Origin: Bacteroidia bacterium
GTDB lineage: Bacteria; Bacteroidota; Bacteroidia; Bacteroidales; VadinHA17
Direction of reading: 5' to 3'
NCBI GenBank assembly: GCA_026391215.1
Contig: JAPLDX010000047.1
Coordinates: 1-51,211, forward strand
Length of the DNA stretch: 51,211 nt
Shown here: piece by piece, positions 1 to 9,788 of the stretch
Numbering within the stretch: position 1 is the stretch's first letter
Layout: every line of letters begins with the position of its first letter
Notes under the pieces: generated by a model
The model's input: the letters and a program-made list of their open reading frames with translations, nothing else
Database searches by the model: none
Told to the model about the DNA's origin: nothing
Translations under genes and position numbers: made by a program

Positions 1-171
1 AGCATCTTCAGTTGACCACTTCAGGGAATGTCCGTTCGGATTACCTTTGATCATCCTGTCAGCTTTTTCTTTTGTAGTAGTTGCAACTGTTAAACCGAAT
101 CCGCGTTCCAGCAGAAATTCCACCATTGGCTTTACAACCAGTCCGGCTCCAAGAATCAAAACTTTTTTCAT
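1..171 (-). CDS. Saccharopine dehydrogenase-like protein, N-terminal part (partial)
   Basis: The reading frame starts at an ATG (171-169) and runs off the left edge, so only the first 57 residues are visible. They open MKKVLILGAGLVVKPMVEFL, a Rossmann NAD(P)-binding start with the glycine-rich GAGLV turn directly after the first beta strand. This opening is typical of the saccharopine dehydrogenase / lysine-ketoglutarate reductase family, which interconverts lysine and saccharopine; the rest of the segment (GLTVATTTKEKADRMIKG) fits the second strand and the cofactor-specificity loop. The family is inferred from the N-terminus alone, so another short-chain Rossmann oxidoreductase cannot be excluded. 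The gene is divergent from mutS. Confidence 0.6.
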   Translation of the reverse strand, partial: MKKVLILGAGLVVKPMVEFLLERGFGLTVATTTKEKADRMIKGNPNGHSLKWSTEDA

Positions 172-243
172 ATCTAACCTGGATTAATTAATTGGGCAAG
201 TTATAAAACTCACACCATAAAAAACATGACTTTTCTCTGTCTG

Positions 244-360
244 CCTCATCCCCCCGGCCCCCTTCTCTCGTTTTTCAACCTCTCCCCCCGACCCCCTCCC
301 CCGGTGAGGGAGGGGGAGTTTTTAAGCCCCTCTCCCCCGGGAGAGGGGTTTGGGGTGAGG
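244..360. repeat. C/G-rich REP-like palindromic element
   Basis: A strikingly GC-rich block in an AT-rich intergenic region. It holds two adjacent hairpins: CCCCCTCCC (292-300) pairs with GGGAGGGGG (308-316), and CCCCTCTCCC (327-336) pairs with GGGAGAGGGG (339-348). The outer ends are also imperfect inverted repeats: CCTCATCCCCCC at the left and GGGGTGAGG at the right. No coding potential is seen. Such elements are common intergenic repeats in Bacteroidota and other phyla; whether it is mobile cannot be told from one copy. Confidence 0.6.
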
Positions 361-381
361 TAAAAAATAATTGTATCTTTG
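349..381 (+). promoter_or_regulatory. Predicted promoter of mutS
   Basis: A -33 element TTTG (349-352) and a -7 element TATCTTTG (374-381, consensus TANNTTTG) are separated by 21 bp, as in Bacteroidota sigma-A-type promoters. The -33 element lies inside the right end of the GC-rich repeat. Confidence 0.5.
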
Positions 382-423
382 TTTATGATCTATTAATTAA
401 TTGTCTTCGCCGTCATAATTTCA

Positions 424-3033
424 ATGTCAGAAAATCATAAATATGTCGAAACACCGCTGATGAAGCAGTATTACAGCGTCAAGGCAAAGCATCCTGATGC
501 GATACTTCTTTTCAGAGTAGGTGATTTTTATGAGACATTCGGCGAAGATGCCATCCGTACATCTGAACTACTCGGAATAACTCTGACGCGCAGGGCTAAT
601 GGATCAGCTTCTTTTGTCGAGCTGGCAGGATTTCCTTACCATGCACTTGACATTTATCTTCCCAGGCTGGTAAGGGCAGGGCAGAGGGTTGCTATCTGCG
701 AACAGCTTGAAGATCCGAAACTGGCAAAAAAGATTGTAAAAAGAGGGATCACAGAACTGGTGACTCCCGGGGTTCTATTGAATGAAAATGTTCTTGATCA
801 TAAAGAAAATAATTTCCTGGCAGCAGTACACATAGAAAAGAAAATTGCAGGAGCAGCATTCCTGGATATATCCACCGGCGAGTTCCTTGTCTCGGAAGGT
901 ACTGTGGATTATATAGATCAGATGCTGAATAACTTACAACCTAAAGAGGTGCTTTACGAAAAGAATAAAAAAGATCTTTTTATCGAAAGCTTCGGCACAA
1001 AATTCTATACCTTCAAACTGGATGACTGGATTTTTACACCGGAAGCAGCCAATGACAGGCTTTTGAAACAATTCGAGACAAGCTCGCTTAAAGGATTCGG
1101 CATACAAAATTTGCAATCCGGGATAATTGCTGCAGGCGCCATCCTTCATTATCTTGATATAACCCAGCATGAGCAGCTTGGGCATATCACAACTATATCA
1201 AGGATTGAAGAAGACAGGTATGTATGGCTCGACAAGTTCACCATTAAAAACCTTGAACTGTTCCATTCACCATATGAGGGCGCAAAAACACTAATCGATG
1301 TGATGGACCGGACAATCTCGCCGATGGGAGGGAGGATGCTTAAGCGATGGATCTCACTCCCGCTTAAGGATATTCAGCCTATCAATGAACGACTGGATAT
1401 TGTGGAGCACCTTGTTGAGAATAAAACTTTCAGGGAAGAGATATCAGGACTGATAAGACAGATCGGTGATATTGAAAGACTCATTTCAAAAGTTGCTGTG
1501 AGCAGGATCAATCCGAGGGAGGTCGTGCACCTGAAGAAAGCGCTGAAAGCCATTGAACCTCTTAAATTGCTCTGCAGCCAGAGCGGATGCGCACCTCTTG
1601 TTAAGCTGGCTGAACAGATGAATCCATGTAAATTACTGGCCGACAGGATAGAGCACGATCTTAATAATGATCCTCCTGTTCAGATCAACAGGGGAAACAT
1701 AATTGCAAAGGGAGTTTCTCAGGAGCTTGATGAGCTCAGAACGATACTTTACAGCGGAAAAGATTATCTCACTGATCTCCAGAACCGTGAAAGCCAGCGC
1801 ACCGGGATTACCTCACTGAAAATAAGTTACAATAATGTCTTCGGATATTATATTGAAGTAAGAAATACTCACAAGGATAAAGTTCCTCCTGACTGGATCA
1901 GGAAGCAAACCCTGGTGAATGCTGAACGCTATATTACAGAGGAGCTGAAGGAATATGAAAGTAAAATTTTTGGAGCGGAAGAAAAGATCCTTGACCTGGA
2001 AACAAAATTATTCAATGATCTTGTACTGTCAATAATTGAATATATCCCTCCTGTTCAGCTGAACTCATCCCTGATCGGAAGGCTCGATTGTCTTCAGTCA
2101 TTTGCCGTTCTCTCTGAGGAAAATGACTATGTAAGGCCTGTTCTTGATGATTCAAGGAAAATTGAAATTACTGACGGGCGTCATCCTGTTATTGAGAAAC
2201 AATTGCCTGTTGGCGAATCATATGTTCCGAATGACCTGTTCCTCGACACGGATGATCAGCAGATAATTATTCTTACAGGGCCGAACATGTCAGGGAAATC
2301 CGCTTTACTAAGGCAGACAGCCCTTATCGTGTTGATGGCTCAGACAGGATGCTATGTCCCGGCAAAGGCTGCAAAGATCGGAATCGTGGATAAGATATTT
2401 ACCAGGGTTGGAGCATCTGATAATATAAGCCTTGGAGAGTCCACCTTTATGGTTGAAATGAATGAAACTGCCAGCATCCTTAATAACCTGTCGGACCGGA
2501 GCCTTATTCTGCTTGATTAGATAGGACGGGGAACAAGCACATATGATGGCATATCGATTGCCGGGGCAATGGTTGAGTACCTGCATGAGAACAAGCTGAG
2601 AGCCAAGACTCTGTTTGCAACTCATTATCATGAGCTTAATGAGATGGAAAACTCATTTTCAAGAGTTAAGAACTTCAATATTTCGATAAAGGAGCTGAAT
2701 AACAAAGTCATTTTTCTCAGGAAATTAAAAAGGGGAGGGAGCGAGCACAGCTTTGGGATACATGTGGCAAAAATGGCCGGAATGCCCAGAAGCATTGTGA
2801 ACCGTGCTGATGAGATCCTTAAGGAGCTTGAGCAGAGCCATGAGAAGCAGGAGCTTACAAAACCGATTGCAGATTTAGCAGGTCACAGGGAAGGATTGCA
2901 GCTCAGCATCTTCCAGCTTGATGATCCTGTTCTTAAGCAGATCCGTGATGAAATTCTGGAGATTGATATCGATAACCTGACACCCGTTGAGGCTTTAAAT
3001 AAGCTTTACAACATAAAAAAACTACTTAAATAA
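424..3033 (+). pseudogene. mutS: DNA mismatch repair protein MutS, interrupted by one in-frame stop
   Basis: MutS binds mismatched DNA as a dimer and starts methyl-independent repair through an ABC-type ATPase. The frame would encode 869 residues, the usual length, but codon 699 (2518-2520) is TAG. All else is intact: the mismatch-reading Phe-X-Glu (F35, E37), the Walker A loop GPNMSGKS (about 619-626), and after the stop [10 protein letters not shown], the H-loop region ATHYHEL and the C-terminal dimerisation part. The stop replaces exactly the Walker B glutamate in the family motif LLLDE-IGRGTS and is one substitution away from GAG. The 698-residue product would lack Walker B Glu, the H-loop and the dimer region, so it should be inactive. 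TAG ends other genes here, so the codon is not generally reassigned. A sequencing error or a mixed population is the main alternative. Confidence 0.9.
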
Positions 3034-3050
3034 ATAATAAATAAACATCC

Positions 3051-5834
3051 ATGAAAAGAATTTTTTGCATTGCAGTAATTCTTGTGACATATTTTATGTC
3101 CACTCCCTTAATATTTTCCCAGCCTGGTACAGTAAAGCAGGTGAAGCTGACTCAGTTCGACCTGCAGTCCTCTTCACTGATAAAAGCATCGGGTGAAGAA
3201 ATATCAACAACAGGATACAAATCGAATGTTTACTGGTTCTCTGTTTCAGTCCCTTCAACAGTTCTTTCAGGACTCGTTGCCAACGGTGTTTATCCTGATC
3301 CATATACTGGATTGAACAACATGTATATACCGGATGCATCCGATGAATTTAACAAACAGTACGATCTTGAAAAATTCAGCCATCTTCCGAATGATCCCAA
3401 TCCATGGAAGAAGCCGTACTGGTACCGGACAACATTTAATATTCCTTCAGCAGATAAAGGGAGGAATTTCCAGCTGATATTCAAGGGAATAAACTACAGG
3501 GCAGCCGTCTGGGTTAACGGAAAACAGATTGCAGATTCAACACAAATGGCAGGAATGTTTGCACAGTACAGCCTGGATATAAGCAAATATGTCAAAGCAG
3601 GTGAGGATAATGTCATGGCGGTCAGGATTTACCCTCTTGATTATCCCGGGCTGCCTTCAAAAGAACAATTAGAAGCGCTTGGAGATTTTTACCCGAACGG
3701 AGGACCCACCGGAGACATTGGCAAAAACGTTACCATGCTTTGCTCCGTCGGATGGGACTGGATACCACCTGTCAGAGACCGTAATATAGGGCTCTGGCTT
3801 CCGGTTTACCTGAAGACATCAGGAGGAGTTACATTCAGTGATCCGAAACTTGTAACAGAGCTTCCTCTTCTTCCTGATACAAGTCTCGCAAACCTCTCTC
3901 TGAGCGTAACTTTATTGAATCATAACCAGGAGCAGGAGAATGGCGATCTGAAAGTCACTATTGGACCTGAGAATTTTAAAGGCGCTGTTATAAGGTTTTC
4001 AAAATCAGCATCTATAGCCCCTGACGGATCGCTCAAAATTGACCTCAATAGTGAAAATACAAAGGAACTCGGCATTTCAAATCCCGTACTCTGGTGGCCA
4101 AACGGACATGGAAAGCCAAATCTTTACAGAATGAGGCTTCAGTATGCTGATGCTTCAGGAATTGTCAACGATACATCATTTATTTTCGGGATCAGGACCG
4201 TTGCCTCTAAAGCTGTCCAGGTTAAAGATTTCTGGCGACGCGATTTCTATGTAAATGGTTTCAGGGTCCATCTTGTCGGCGGCGCATGGGTCCCGGATAT
4301 GCTGCTTAACCGTGATTCAGCCAGGTATGATCATGAAATGCACCTGTGCCGCAATGCAAATGTCAACCTGGTAAGGATATGGGGAGGGGGAGTAACACCC
4401 TGTGATGAATTCTTTGAAGCAGCGGACAGATATGGATTGCTCGTATGGTCCGACTTCTGGGTGACAGGAGATACACAGGGCGAATTCAAGGGTTCTCCTG
4501 ACTGGCCCCTTGACGGGGAGATATTTAAAAAGAATGTGGTAAGCACAATATACAGAATACGTAATCATCCCAGCCTCCTGGTATGGACAGGCGGCAATGA
4601 GGGACATGCAAGAAGGGAACTATATGATTTTATGAGGAACAGCATAACAGAGCTGGATGGAACACGTCCATATATTCCCAGTTCATCAGGATTCGCAAGA
4701 CTACCTGAAGGCTTTCCCGGAGCATGGCCCGATAATCTTCCGACGGGCGTCTATAGTGGCGGCCCCTATACATGGCAGGATCCTGCAAGTTATTATACAA
4801 GGGCAATTGACGGAAAAGACTGGGTGTTCAAAGATGAAACGGGAATACCTTCAATGGTCCCATATAACATCCTTCCTAAAATAATCCCGAACCTCGTATG
4901 GGATAAGAAACTTCCTTTCCCCCTTAATAATTCATGGGGTTATCATGATGCAGCCACAGGAAACGGGAAATGGGATATGTACTATAAAGAAATGGTAAAA
5001 AGATATGGGGAACCGTTATCCATGGAAGATTTCTGCGATAAGATGCAGCTGATGAATGCCACAGGTTACCAGGGTATCTTTGAAGCAGCAGGTCATAAGC
5101 TGAATGATATAGGAGGCGTGATGCTGTGGAAGCTGAATGCAGCATTTCCAAGCGTAGTATGGCAGGTGTATGACTGGTACCTTCAGCCAAATGCAGGATA
5201 TTATTTCATGCAGAATGCATGTGAACCGGTTCATATACAACTTAATCTGGCTAACAAGATAGTCACAGTACTTAACAGAACATATATGCCGGTTTCAGGA
5301 CTCACTGCAAATATTGAGGTGTTCAGCACGGAATCAAAATCGCTCTACAAGGATCATGCAGCCATAAACCTTGGTCCTTCAGAGGTTAAGGAGACTTTGT
5401 CGTTAAATAAGCTAATAAAAGAAACAAACGAAATTGCATTTGTTGTTCTGAACCTTGTTAATTCTTCAGGGGAAACGATATCACGAAATACCTACTGGCT
5501 CTCTCCCGATACAGATTTTAAGGCAATGAACAATATGCCGGAATCGGAGGTATTGTTAAGCGTTTTCTCAGGAAACGACCCGCAAAAAGAAAACCAATGG
5601 TCAGTCCGGGTCACAAATAAAAGTGACAAACTGGCTTTCTTTACGAGGGTACAACTGATGTCAGATGGTGAGGAAATACTCCCCAGCTATTGGTCTGGAA
5701 ATTACTTTACACTTACGCCGTCGGAGAAAATCAACGTCACAGTCAGCTGCCCGGAAACTGTAATAAAAGGTAAGAAACTGTACTTACGGGTTTCAGGGTG
5801 GAATATTGAAGCGCAGGAGATTAAATTGAATTAA
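3051..5834 (+). CDS. GH2 glycosidase, exo-beta-glucosaminidase / beta-mannosidase type
   Basis: A secreted 927-residue glycoside hydrolase of family 2, opening with a signal peptide (about 1-23, ...FSQ). The N-terminal jelly-roll carries PSTVLSGLVANGVYPDPYTG, followed by NNMYIPD and WYRTTFNIP, typical of the CsxA-like exo-beta-D-glucosaminidase and endo-beta-mannosidase branch. Immunoglobulin-like domains and a TIM barrel follow. The likely acid/base is E517 in WTGGNEGH; the likely nucleophile is E659 in PLSMEDFCDKMQL. Known relatives release glucosamine or mannose from the non-reducing end of beta-linked chains. It starts 17 bp after the mutS frame and ends 2 bp before the ROK kinase, so it leads a sugar operon. 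Substrate (glucosaminide or mannoside) cannot be fixed from sequence alone. Confidence 0.88.
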   Translation: MKRIFCIAVILVTYFMSTPLIFSQPGTVKQVKLTQFDLQSSSLIKASGEEISTTGYKSNVYWFSVSVPSTVLSGLVANGVYPDPYTGLNNMYIPDASDEFNKQYDLEKFSHLPNDPNPWKKPYWYRTTFNIPSADKGRNFQLIFKGINYRAAVWVNGKQIADSTQMAGMFAQYSLDISKYVKAGEDNVMAVRIYPLDYPGLPSKEQLEALGDFYPNGGPTGDIGKNVTMLCSVGWDWIPPVRDRNIGLWLPVYLKTSGGVTFSDPKLVTELPLLPDTSLANLSLSVTLLNHNQEQENGDLKVTIGPENFKGAVIRFSKSASIAPDGSLKIDLNSENTKELGISNPVLWWPNGHGKPNLYRMRLQYADASGIVNDTSFIFGIRTVASKAVQVKDFWRRDFYVNGFRVHLVGGAWVPDMLLNRDSARYDHEMHLCRNANVNLVRIWGGGVTPCDEFFEAADRYGLLVWSDFWVTGDTQGEFKGSPDWPLDGEIFKKNVVSTIYRIRNHPSLLVWTGGNEGHARRELYDFMRNSITELDGTRPYIPSSSGFARLPEGFPGAWPDNLPTGVYSGGPYTWQDPASYYTRAIDGKDWVFKDETGIPSMVPYNILPKIIPNLVWDKKLPFPLNNSWGYHDAATGNGKWDMYYKEMVKRYGEPLSMEDFCDKMQLMNATGYQGIFEAAGHKLNDIGGVMLWKLNAAFPSVVWQVYDWYLQPNAGYYFMQNACEPVHIQLNLANKIVTVLNRTYMPVSGLTANIEVFSTESKSLYKDHAAINLGPSEVKETLSLNKLIKETNEIAFVVLNLVNSSGETISRNTYWLSPDTDFKAMNNMPESEVLLSVFSGNDPQKENQWSVRVTNKSDKLAFFTRVQLMSDGEEILPSYWSGNYFTLTPSEKINVTVSCPETVIKGKKLYLRVSGWNIEAQEIKLN

Positions 5835-5836
5835 AT

Positions 5837-6799
5837 ATGCTGGTACTTGGGATTGACCTGGGAGCTACAAAGCTGGCATCAGCCATCTTTACACGGGAGG
5901 GAAAGCTGCTAAGCAAGGAAACAGCTACCCTCGGAAACCGGACAGGCAGTGATGTAGGGGAACTCATTACAGATCTGATAATCAGGTTAATAGATACAAC
6001 CATACTGGGAGGATCCAGGATAGAATCTATTGGCATCTCTGTCCCGGGTATCAGTCATACAGATTCAGGTACAGTATGGGCGCCAAATATTCCCGGCTGG
6101 GAAAACTACCCTTTGATGGCTGAGGTAAAAGCGGTTTGCAGCGATATACCTGTTACAATCGGCTGTGACAGGACATGCTATATCCTTGGAGAGTTATGGC
6201 AGGGCAATGCACAGGGATGCAGCGATGCTGTGTTCCTGGCAGTTGGAACGGGTATCGGTGCCGGCATAATGGTAAATGGTGAGGTGCTGCGCGGCAGTAA
6301 CGATATTGCAGGCGCAATAGGCTGGCTGGCGCTTGACCGGCCATTCCTGGATCAGTATAAAGGGTGCGGATGTTTTGAGCACTATGCTTCAGGCGAAGGT
6401 ATCGCAAGGATGGCAAGGGCAATTCTGAAAGAGGAAAATACATATGCCGGAGAACTGAAAAATAAGAATCCTGAGGAAATAACGTCCTATGATGTGTTTA
6501 CAGCCTTTGAATACAGGGACCCGGTGGCGGTTAAAGTCATTGATTTATGTATTGAATTCTGGGGAATGGCTGTTGCAAACCTGGTTAGCCTGTTTAATCC
6601 AGAGAAAATAATTATGGGCGGCGGAGTTTTTGGTCCGGCTATACCACTTATACCTGCTATCAGGGAAGAAGCGCTTAAATGGGCACAGCCTGTCAGCATT
6701 TACCAGGTCAGCATTGAACCTTCGGCATTGAGCGGAGAAGCAGGTGTGTATGGGGCGGGATTCCTGGCATTACGATCATTATCAAAGGTTAATATGTAA
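5837..6799 (+). CDS. ROK-family sugar kinase
   Basis: A cytoplasmic 320-residue ROK protein. The N-terminus MLVLGIDLGATKLASAIF is the phosphate-binding strand-loop of the ASKHA fold, GTGIGAGIMVNGEVLRG is the second ATP-site motif, and MGGGVFG lies near the C-terminus. The catalytic aspartate is kept (D111), but the usual ENDAN context reads GCDRT, so the sugar-contacting Asn is replaced. The zinc motif CxCGxxGCxE is reduced to GCGCFEHYASG (C177, C179, E181). These changes suggest a substrate other than glucose, or a divergent ROK subgroup. It lacks an N-terminal helix-turn-helix, so it is a kinase rather than a ROK repressor. It lies 2 bp after the glycosidase and 11 bp before the permease, so its substrate probably comes from that enzyme. 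Confidence 0.85.
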   Translation: MLVLGIDLGATKLASAIFTREGKLLSKETATLGNRTGSDVGELITDLIIRLIDTTILGGSRIESIGISVPGISHTDSGTVWAPNIPGWENYPLMAEVKAVCSDIPVTIGCDRTCYILGELWQGNAQGCSDAVFLAVGTGIGAGIMVNGEVLRGSNDIAGAIGWLALDRPFLDQYKGCGCFEHYASGEGIARMARAILKEENTYAGELKNKNPEEITSYDVFTAFEYRDPVAVKVIDLCIEFWGMAVANLVSLFNPEKIIMGGGVFGPAIPLIPAIREEALKWAQPVSIYQVSIEPSALSGEAGVYGAGFLALRSLSKVNM

Positions 6800-6810
6800 A
6801 TTATTGAAAG

Positions 6811-7968
6811 ATGCATAGGAAGAAGGTGGTTTTCTGGTCATCATGCCTGGGAATGCTGTTATTCGGTATAGCGCTCATTACCCTTGGCTCCGTGGTCCCT
6901 GACCTGAAAGTGAAGCTGCAGCTCGATGAGATTTCCTCCGGGACACTTTTTTCTATTCTGCCATTCGGGGTGCTGGCAGGATCAATGATCTTCGGACCTG
7001 TAGTTGATAAATACAGTTACAGGATATTGCTTTCCGTATCATGTGTTTTCATGTTTGCAGGTTTCCTGGGAATTGCTGTTACGCAGTCACAGGGACTGCT
7101 AAGGTTTTGTGCCTTCCTGATAGGGTTTGGAGGAGGGGCTGTCAATGGCGCAACCAATGCGCTGGTTGCAGATATCAGCGATAAAGATAAAGGCGCAAAT
7201 TTAAGTCTGCTGGGTGTGTTTTTCGGGATTGGCGCCCTGGGTATGCCTCTGATACTCGGGATACTTAAAGACCATGTCAGCTTTGAAATTATTTTGACGG
7301 CGGTTGCAGTCGTAACGATTATAACAGGCATGATCTTTATGCTGGTAAAATTTCCTCCACCAAAGCAGCCTCATGGTTTCCCGGTAACCCGCAGCTTTAG
7401 GATGCTTAAAGACAATGTATTGATCCTGATAGCATTTTTTCTTTTCTTTCAGAGCAGCTTTGAAGGGATCCTGAATAACTGGACAACAACATATTTTATT
7501 GACCACCTTTCCGTACCTCAAAACAGTGCGCTATATGCGCTTTCTTCATTTGTTGCAGGAATGGTTGTGATGAGGCTGCTTATTGGAAGTGTTCTCAGAT
7601 CACTGTCAGTAAAAAATCTGTTATCGGTGTCGTTTATACTGATCCTTGCAGGTCTGATCTTCTTAAGATCAGCCACTTCCCTGACATTCGCTGTTGCCGG
7701 ATTAGTATTACTTGGTGCGGGACTTGCCGCCGGGTTCCCGGTAATGCTGGGACTGGTTGGTGAACGTTATGCAGAACTCTCGGGAACGGCATTCAGCCTT
7801 GTCCTGTTTATTGCATTGACAGGCAATATGATAATAAATTATATGATGGGAATAATTGCCAGAAATTCAGGGATACATCACCTGACAACTGTAGCTTTTG
7901 CAGAATTTTTCTTAATGATACTGTTGAGTATATTTATCTTCAGTAAAACAAAAAGGACAAATAAATAA
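6811..7968 (+). CDS. MFS transporter, sugar permease-like
   Basis: An inner-membrane protein of 385 residues with about 12 hydrophobic segments in two halves, the layout of the major facilitator superfamily. The loop after TM2 reads GPVVDKYSYR, a form of the MFS motif A (GxxxDRxGRR) that keeps Gly and Asp. The first half has glycine-rich helices (FGGGAVNGATNALVAD), as in fucose/glucose-type permeases of Bacteroidota. Placed between a sugar kinase and a SIS-domain protein in one operon, it most likely brings in the monosaccharide released by the upstream GH2 enzyme. The substrate is inferred from context only. Confidence 0.8.
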   Translation: MHRKKVVFWSSCLGMLLFGIALITLGSVVPDLKVKLQLDEISSGTLFSILPFGVLAGSMIFGPVVDKYSYRILLSVSCVFMFAGFLGIAVTQSQGLLRFCAFLIGFGGGAVNGATNALVADISDKDKGANLSLLGVFFGIGALGMPLILGILKDHVSFEIILTAVAVVTIITGMIFMLVKFPPPKQPHGFPVTRSFRMLKDNVLILIAFFLFFQSSFEGILNNWTTTYFIDHLSVPQNSALYALSSFVAGMVVMRLLIGSVLRSLSVKNLLSVSFILILAGLIFLRSATSLTFAVAGLVLLGAGLAAGFPVMLGLVGERYAELSGTAFSLVLFIALTGNMIINYMMGIIARNSGIHHLTTVAFAEFFLMILLSIFIFSKTKRTNK

Positions 7969-7985
7969 CTATAAAACAATTGATT

Positions 7986-8747
7986 ATGTTAGCAACACAA
8001 TGGCTTGATAATGTACGGGGGATAATGACCCGGATAGAAGAGACACAGATAGATAATATCAGGAAGGCTGCGGAGGCAATGGCAGATACTATTGAATGCA
8101 AGCGCTGGGTCCATACTTTCGGATGCGGTCACGCTACAATTCCTGTTGAGGAAATGTATCCGCGCATCGGAGGTTTTGTAGGATTTCATCCAATGATCGA
8201 GCTGCCGCTTACATTTTTTACGCGTATTACAGGCGAAATGGGAGTGCATCAGTTTATTTTTCTTGAGCGTGTTGAAGGATATGGGGTAGAGATCATGAAA
8301 GGTTACGATTTTGATAAACGTGATGTCATGTGGCTTTTCTCACATTCAGGAGTAAACAATGTAAATATTGACATAGCTCTGGAATCCCGTAAAAAAGGAA
8401 TGAAGGTGATTGTATTTGGTTCTGCTGCCGAAGCCAAAGGCAAAAAGACCAGGCACTCAAGCGGGAAAACGATATTTGACCTGGCAGATATAGTTGTTGA
8501 TACCTGCGCTCCTTTACAGGACGCCTCGGTAAATCTTAAGAACCATGTCGATAAAATAGGCCCGGTATCATCAATGGCATTTATAACATGTGTTTGGATG
8601 ACAATAACCACGGTGGCAGAAATACTTGCCGACAGAGGTGTTAAGCTGTACATCCACCCATCACATAATGTCCAGGGTGACGGGAATGAAAGAATACGTC
8701 TTGATGAAGCTCTGGCCGAATATAAACGGAGGATTACAGGAGTATAG
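7986..8747 (+). CDS. SIS-domain phosphosugar-binding protein (UPF0309-like)
   Basis: A cytoplasmic protein of 253 residues with one SIS (sugar isomerase) fold of the UPF0309 type. The start of the fold, WVHTFGCGHATIPVEEMYPR, holds a family-specific Gly-Cys-Gly-His loop; VMWLFSHSGVNNVNIDIAL is the Ser-rich phosphate-binding loop, and VIVFGSAAEA follows. The C-terminal part carries HPSHNVQGDGNERI. SIS proteins bind phosphosugars and act as isomerases, deaminases or regulators. I place the start at ATG 7986; a TTG two codons upstream is less likely. It is the last gene of the GH2-ROK-MFS-SIS operon, 17 bp after the permease, and could act on the sugar phosphate made by the ROK kinase. Confidence 0.8.
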   Translation: MLATQWLDNVRGIMTRIEETQIDNIRKAAEAMADTIECKRWVHTFGCGHATIPVEEMYPRIGGFVGFHPMIELPLTFFTRITGEMGVHQFIFLERVEGYGVEIMKGYDFDKRDVMWLFSHSGVNNVNIDIALESRKKGMKVIVFGSAAEAKGKKTRHSSGKTIFDLADIVVDTCAPLQDASVNLKNHVDKIGPVSSMAFITCVWMTITTVAEILADRGVKLYIHPSHNVQGDGNERIRLDEALAEYKRRITGV

Positions 8748-8851
8748 GAAAAGGGTTTTCAACGTTAAGATTCTTAAGATCTTTCATCTGTTCTTCATGT
8801 TTGAATTATTTCTTTGTGACAGTTATTATGCAAAGAAATAACCTCTTAAAT

Positions 8852-9700
8852 ATGAAGAACAACAAATCCAATATTCGTTTATTCCTTGCCGGGGCAATGG
8901 CAGTAATATCCTCATTTACTCTTTCAGCACAGGAAGATGCGACCTCAGATCATGCCCTTTATACGAGCCTCGGACTTGGGAACAACATGGTTTATATGGG
9001 TTCCTCAATATCAGGCGATAAACCTTATTATTTCGGGAGTCTGACCTATGGCTTCAAAGAAAAGCTATATGCGTCAGTATCATCTTTTCATTTATCAGCA
9101 TTTGATCCGTTTCTGGCTTTTAATACATTCTCTTTGAATTACAGCCATACTGTTAATTCATGGTTTGACCTGTCAGCCGGAGTATCAAGATACCAGGTTA
9201 ATAGTGAATTGACTGATACTCTGTTCAATCGCTTTTTCTATGGAGACCTTACACTTGGATTTGACTGGAAGATCCTTTACACAAAACTCTCGGCCGGAGG
9301 TGTATTCTCGGAATCTTCCGGTCTCTATTTACAGATGAGGAACTCCAGATATTTCCAGACTCCTCAGTTCTTTAACGATAAGGCATATATCTCATTTGAC
9401 CCGAATGTGAACATGTTGTTTGGGACACTCACTGAAACAACAACTTCCAGCGGGACCACAACAGGAGTAACACAACCTTTCAGCTCCAAAAAAAGTTCAG
9501 GTAAAAATCCTTCCGGAACAACCACTAAAGAATTCTTCAGCCTTATGGAGGTTGATCTGGGTGTCCCGGTTGCTTTTAATATGGGAAGGGTGACCGTTGA
9601 AGTTGATCCCGGATTTATAATCCCGTTATATTCCGACACGGATCCTTTAAATCCAAAAGGATTCTCTCTTCTGCTGAGCTGCTACGTGAAGATTTTTTAA
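8852..9700 (+). CDS. Secreted hypothetical protein, probable outer-membrane beta-barrel
   Basis: A 282-residue protein with a signal peptide (MKNNKSNIR followed by a hydrophobic stretch ending in TLSAQ). The start at 8852 is chosen because this peptide begins there; in-frame upstream codons add only a non-signal extension. The mature part is rich in alternating aromatic and polar residues (SLGLGNNMVYMGSS, YFGSLTYGFKEKLYASVSSFH) and ends in a strand (LLLSCYVKIF) with a terminal aromatic, as in outer-membrane barrels. A Ser/Thr/Gly-rich insert (about residues 195-225, TTTSSGTTTG) is probably an exposed loop. I recognise no family. It is separated from the sugar operon by about 100 bp. Confidence 0.6.
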   Translation: MKNNKSNIRLFLAGAMAVISSFTLSAQEDATSDHALYTSLGLGNNMVYMGSSISGDKPYYFGSLTYGFKEKLYASVSSFHLSAFDPFLAFNTFSLNYSHTVNSWFDLSAGVSRYQVNSELTDTLFNRFFYGDLTLGFDWKILYTKLSAGGVFSESSGLYLQMRNSRYFQTPQFFNDKAYISFDPNVNMLFGTLTETTTSSGTTTGVTQPFSSKKSSGKNPSGTTTKEFFSLMEVDLGVPVAFNMGRVTVEVDPGFIIPLYSDTDPLNPKGFSLLLSCYVKIF

Positions 9701-9788
9701 TCGTTTTTTCTGGAAATTCATAAATACTTCATTTTCACTAATATATTTTTGAACTGTTGACTTGAAAATAATGTTAAATCACACTAAG

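Noticed and set aside
244..360. Rho-independent terminator or CRISPR-like repeat
   Set aside because: The hairpins are GC-rich but have no T-run in the right place, and there are no regularly spaced repeats with unique spacers.
2518..2520. Programmed readthrough or reassignment of TAG in mutS
   Set aside because: TAG ends several normal genes here (SIS protein, acyl-CoA ligase, kup), and no recoding signal is visible. A plain nonsense change or base error is simpler.
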